Below, piece after piece: positions 61,097 through 64,000 of a stretch of DNA of 64,000 nucleotides. The stretch covers positions 32,026 to 96,025 of the forward strand of contig NZ_JANQBK010000010.1 in the NCBI RefSeq assembly GCF_025370105.1. The letters run 5' to 3'. Position 1 is the first letter of the stretch; every line of letters starts with the position of its first letter. Under the pieces are notes generated by a model. That model did no database searches. It was not told the origin of the DNA and was given only the letters and a program-made list of their open reading frames with translations. The stretch comes from Sphingomonas hylomeconis (GTDB lineage Bacteria; Pseudomonadota; Alphaproteobacteria; Sphingomonadales; Sphingomonadaceae). The translations under genes and the position numbers were made by a program.

Positions 61097-62369
61097 GTCC
61101 ACCTCTCCGGCTATCAACCATGCCGATCCCGACATCATCAGTCTCGGCTGCCGCCTGAACATCGCGGAAAGCGAAACGATCCGCGCGCTCGTGTCCGGGC
61201 GCGATATCGTCGTGGTCAACAGCTGCGCGGTGACCAACAATGCGGTGCGCGAAACGCGCGACCGGATCCGCAAGGCGCGGCGCGATCGGCCGGGCGCGGA
61301 GATCGTCGTAACGGGCTGCGCGGCGCAGATCGACCCCACCGGCTTCGCCGCGATGCCCGAAGTCGATCGGGTGGTCGGCAATGCCGAAAAGCTGACGGCG
61401 CCGGCCTGGGCCACGCATATGCCGGTTGTGGTCGGCGACATCATGACGGTGCGCGATACCGCAGCGCCGCTCGCCGCCGCCTTTTCCGCGCATGCGCGCG
61501 CCTTTGTCGAAGTGCAAAATGGCTGCGACCATCGCTGCACCTTCTGCGTCATCCCTTATGGCCGCGGCAACAGCCGCTCCGTGCCGGCCGGCGCGGTGGT
61601 CGAACGGATCGCCGGGCTGGTCGCGGCGGGGCACCGCGAGGTGGTGCTGACCGGCGTCGACCTCACTAGCTACGGCCCCGATCTGCCCGGTGCGCCGACG
61701 CTCGGCCTGCTGGTCGAGCGGATCCTGCGCGATGTGCCCGCGCTCGAACGGCTGCGCCTGTCCTCGCTCGACGGGATCGAGATCGACGACCGGCTGTTCG
61801 CGCTGCTGACGCAGGAAGCGCGGATCATGCCGCACGTCCATCTGTCGCTGCAGGCCGGCGACGATCTGATCCTCAAGCGCATGAAGCGGCGGCACTCGCG
61901 CGCGCAGTCGGTCGCGCTGGCCGAGCGGCTCAAGGCGGCGCGCCCGGGAATCGCGATCGGCGCCGACCTGATCGCGGGATTCCCGACCGAGGATGCCGCA
62001 ATGTTCGCCAATACGCTGGCGCTGATCGACGATTGCGACGTGGTCCATCCGCATATCTTTCCCTATTCGCCGCGGAGCGGCACGCCGGCGGCGCGCATGC
62101 CGCAGGTCGACCCGGCGCTGCGCAAGGCGCGCGCGGCGGCGCTGCGCGCAGCCGGCGCCAACCGCCGCACGGCGTGGCTCGGCGGGATGATCGGCACCAC
62201 GCAATCCGTGCTCGTCGAACGCCCCGGGGACCGCGGCCATACGCCCAATTTCGCCGAAATACGCTGCGACGCGTTACCCGTCGGCAGCATTCAGGAAGTG
62301 ACTATCACCGGCATGACCGAATCCATCCTCCACGCCACCCCCCTGCCCACGCTGGAGCATGCCGCATGA
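61095..62369 (+). CDS. mtaB: tRNA t6A37 methylthiotransferase MtaB
   Basis: MtaB adds a methylthio group to t6A37 in tRNAs. The 424-residue radical-SAM protein has the three MTTase cysteines at Cys19 (SLGCRLN), Cys44 (VNSCAVT) and Cys75 (TGCAAQ), and the SAM cluster motif CDHRCTFC. LIAGFPTEDAAMF and a C-terminal TRAM-like region complete the fold. I chose ATG 61095 because it begins just before the conserved SLGCR; there is no Shine-Dalgarno before it. It overlaps ftsY (ATGA). Confidence 0.94.
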   Translation: MSTSPAINHADPDIISLGCRLNIAESETIRALVSGRDIVVVNSCAVTNNAVRETRDRIRKARRDRPGAEIVVTGCAAQIDPTGFAAMPEVDRVVGNAEKLTAPAWATHMPVVVGDIMTVRDTAAPLAAAFSAHARAFVEVQNGCDHRCTFCVIPYGRGNSRSVPAGAVVERIAGLVAAGHREVVLTGVDLTSYGPDLPGAPTLGLLVERILRDVPALERLRLSSLDGIEIDDRLFALLTQEARIMPHVHLSLQAGDDLILKRMKRRHSRAQSVALAERLKAARPGIAIGADLIAGFPTEDAAMFANTLALIDDCDVVHPHIFPYSPRSGTPAARMPQVDPALRKARAAALRAAGANRRTAWLGGMIGTTQSVLVERPGDRGHTPNFAEIRCDALPVGSIQEVTITGMTESILHATPLPTLEHAA

Positions 62370-63295
62370 GCACCGCCTGGCACGACAAGCTGCTCGGCGG
62401 CTTCAAGCGCACCTCGGATCGCCTGATCGGCAATCTCGCGGGGCTCGGCGCCGCGCGGCTCGACACCGCGACGCTCGACGATATCGAGGAAGCGCTGATC
62501 GCGTCCGATCTCGGGCCGCAGACCGCGGCGCGGATCCGCGCGCGGCTCGCCGAGGGCAGTTTCGAGCGCAATATGGAGGAGCTCGGCATCCGCCTGATCG
62601 TGGCGGAAGAGATCGAGAAGGTGCTGGCCAAGGTCGCCAAGCCGCTCGAGATCGAGGCGTTTCCCCGTCCGCAGGTAATTCTTGTCATCGGCGTCAACGG
62701 TTCGGGCAAGACGACGACGATCGCCAAGCTCGCACACCTGCTGATGGAGCAGGACTATGCCGTGATGCTGGCGGCGGGCGACACGTTTCGCGCCGCCGCG
62801 ATCGGCCAGCTGGCCACCTGGGCCGAGCGGGTCGGCGTGCCAATCATCTCGGGCAAGGAAGGTGGCGACGCGGCGGGGATCGTCTACGAGGCGGTCAAGC
62901 AGGCCACCGCGATCGGCACCGACGTGCTGATCGTCGACACCGCCGGGCGCCTCCAGAACAAGCGCGAGCTGATGGACGAGCTGAGCAAGATCCGGCGCGT
63001 GCTCGGCCGGCTCAATCCGGCGGCGCCGCATGACGTGGTGCTGGTGCTCGACGCCACCACCGGCCAGAACGCGCTCAGCCAGATCGAGGTGTTCAGCAAG
63101 GATGCCGGCGTGACGGGTCTCGTCATGACCAAGCTGGACGGCACCGCGCGCGGCGGCGTGCTGGTCGCCGCGGCGGAGAAATACGGCCTGCCGATCCATG
63201 CGATCGGCGTCGGCGAACAGATGGGCGATCTGCGCCCGTTCGATCCGAACGAGGTGGCGCGCATCATTGCCGGCGTCGAAGGGGCAATCAAATGA
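62366..63295 (+). CDS. ftsY: Signal recognition particle receptor FtsY
   Basis: FtsY docks SRP-ribosome complexes at the membrane. The 309-residue GTPase has a short NG core: IGVNGSGKTTTIAKLAH (P-loop), AGDTFRAAAIGQL, VDTAGRLQNKRELMDELSKI and TKLDGTARGG. The acidic N-terminal A-domain of longer homologues is absent. The ATG overlaps the mtaB stop and the stop overlaps the yciB start, so mtaB-ftsY-yciB is an operon. Confidence 0.97.
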   Translation: MSTAWHDKLLGGFKRTSDRLIGNLAGLGAARLDTATLDDIEEALIASDLGPQTAARIRARLAEGSFERNMEELGIRLIVAEEIEKVLAKVAKPLEIEAFPRPQVILVIGVNGSGKTTTIAKLAHLLMEQDYAVMLAAGDTFRAAAIGQLATWAERVGVPIISGKEGGDAAGIVYEAVKQATAIGTDVLIVDTAGRLQNKRELMDELSKIRRVLGRLNPAAPHDVVLVLDATTGQNALSQIEVFSKDAGVTGLVMTKLDGTARGGVLVAAAEKYGLPIHAIGVGEQMGDLRPFDPNEVARIIAGVEGAIK

Positions 63296-63930
63296 CCGCC
63301 ACCACCCCTACCCGCGCGCCGATCTCCACGGGCCTGCGCCTCGCGATCGATATCGGCCCGCTCGCCGTCTTCTTCCTGGTCAACATGTTCGCTCCCGGCA
63401 TCGCGCTGACCAAGCTGCTCAGCGCCACCGTCGCGTTCATGATCGCCAGCGCCGCGGCGATGATCGTGTCCAAGTTCAAGGCCGGGCATATCTCGCCGAT
63501 GCTGTGGATTTCGGGCACGCTGGTGCTCGTGTTCGGCGGGCTGACGCTGTATTTTCACGACGGCACGTTCATCAAGATGAAGCCGACCTTCGTCTATACG
63601 ATGTTCGCCGCGATCCTCGCCTTTGGCCTGGCGACCAACAAGCCGCTGCTGCAGATGCTGCTCGATACCGCCTATCCCGGCGTTAACGCCGCCGGCTGGC
63701 GCAAGCTGACGCGCAACTGGGCGATCTTCTTCGTCGCGATGGCGCTGCTCAACGAATATGTCTGGCGCACCTATGCGCCGTTGCCGGATTCCGACACCAA
63801 GATCTGGGCCGGCTTCAAACTGTGGGGGGCGGTGCCGCTGACGCTGATCTTCGCCTTCGCCAACGTGCCGATGCTGCTGAAGCACGGGCTGACGGTGGCG
63901 GAGAAACCGCCGGTCCCGCCGGAGGGGTGA
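63292..63930 (+). CDS. yciB: Inner-membrane septation protein A (YciB/IspZ)
   Basis: The 212-residue membrane protein has about five helices (LGPLAVFFLVNMFAPGI-like start, WISGTLVLVFGGLTLYFHD, NWAIFFVAMALLNEYVW, WAGFKLWGAVPLTLIFAFANVP). FIKMKPTFVYTMFAAIL and NKPLLQMLLD are strongly conserved YciB segments. YciB is linked to cell division and envelope integrity. It overlaps ftsY by four bases. Confidence 0.95.
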   Translation: MTATTPTRAPISTGLRLAIDIGPLAVFFLVNMFAPGIALTKLLSATVAFMIASAAAMIVSKFKAGHISPMLWISGTLVLVFGGLTLYFHDGTFIKMKPTFVYTMFAAILAFGLATNKPLLQMLLDTAYPGVNAAGWRKLTRNWAIFFVAMALLNEYVWRTYAPLPDSDTKIWAGFKLWGAVPLTLIFAFANVPMLLKHGLTVAEKPPVPPEG

Positions 63931-64000
63931 TCCTCCCCGGAACGGGGAACTGGCGCGCGTAGCGCGACGGAGGGGGTGGGCCGGCAACGCAACCGCAGCG

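Noticed and set aside
1..64000. CRISPR arrays, rRNA and tRNA genes
   Set aside because: I saw no regularly spaced repeats with unique spacers and no sequence I could fold into a tRNA or match to rRNA. The repeats present are palindromic intergenic units. I read by eye, so a single tRNA could have been missed.
63931..64000. Possible repeat at the right end of the window
   Set aside because: The last 70 bp contain short GC-rich palindromes (CCCCGGAACGGGG, GCGCGCGTAGCGCG) like those of intergenic repeat units, but the window ends before the unit could be judged.

Overview
The window is high-GC and gene-dense and looks like the chromosome of an alphaproteobacterium of the Sphingomonas group. Evidence for this is a canonical CtrA with a CtrA box and GANTC sites in its promoter, a PhoK-type alkaline phosphatase close to the Sphingomonas enzyme, a methionine synthase split into two genes, an arginyl-tRNA-protein transferase of the Bpt type, and short palindromic repeats between genes. 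About 60 protein genes are supported. I saw no rRNA, tRNA or CRISPR array.

Layout. 1-5.3 kb: a truncated lytic transglycosylase divergent from dapA, a secreted amidohydrolase, then an AT-rich gap and a four-repeat OAA-type lectin. 5.3-9.1 kb: a minus-strand pyruvate dehydrogenase cluster (E2, two small membrane proteins, a thioesterase, E3). 9.2-16.2 kb: stress protein, M28 peptidase, Na+/H+ antiporter, RcnB-like protein, free-Met-sulfoxide reductase, ArfB, a pseudouridine synthase and a D,D-carboxypeptidase-like protein. 16.2-20.4 kb: WrbA, pirin with a divergent LysR regulator, ctrA, and a 491-bp element with inverted-repeat ends around a GIY-YIG nuclease gene. 20.4-28.6 kb: an amidohydrolase, a beta-hydroxyacid dehydrogenase, threonine dehydratase, arginyltransferase, and the ATP-grasp / alpha-E / transglutaminase cassette. 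28.7-37.2 kb: DsbD-like protein, PhoK, a PhyH dioxygenase, an Excalibur protein, a beta-helix protein and a Tat-type metallophosphoesterase. 37.3-43.2 kb: a methionine operon (ArsR-methyltransferase regulator, metF, metH N-half, metH C-half) with a perfect 20-bp palindrome upstream and two REPIN-like hairpins between its genes. 43.3-50.3 kb: two small lipoproteins, an aldo-keto reductase, a DPP-IV-like peptidase, a DUF418 protein, Tag and a TonB-like protein. 50.4-58.6 kb: the conserved ffh-rpsP-rimM-trmD-rplS block, interrupted between rimM and trmD by about 4.2 kb of accessory DNA. 58.9-63.9 kb: a GGDEF-EAL protein, a DUF924 protein, and mtaB-ftsY-yciB.

The accessory insert is the most unusual part. 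It holds vapBC, a thioredoxin-reductase-like flavoprotein, and an AT-rich pair of overlapping genes for an OLD-like AAA ATPase and a small protein with a PD-(D/E)XK-like residue pattern, which is a candidate two-gene defence module. vapC overlaps the start codon of the essential gene trmD, so trmD is now the last gene but one of a toxin-antitoxin operon. The second candidate system is the GIY-YIG element, whose ends belong to the same repeat family as the gene-free REPIN-like units elsewhere in the window.
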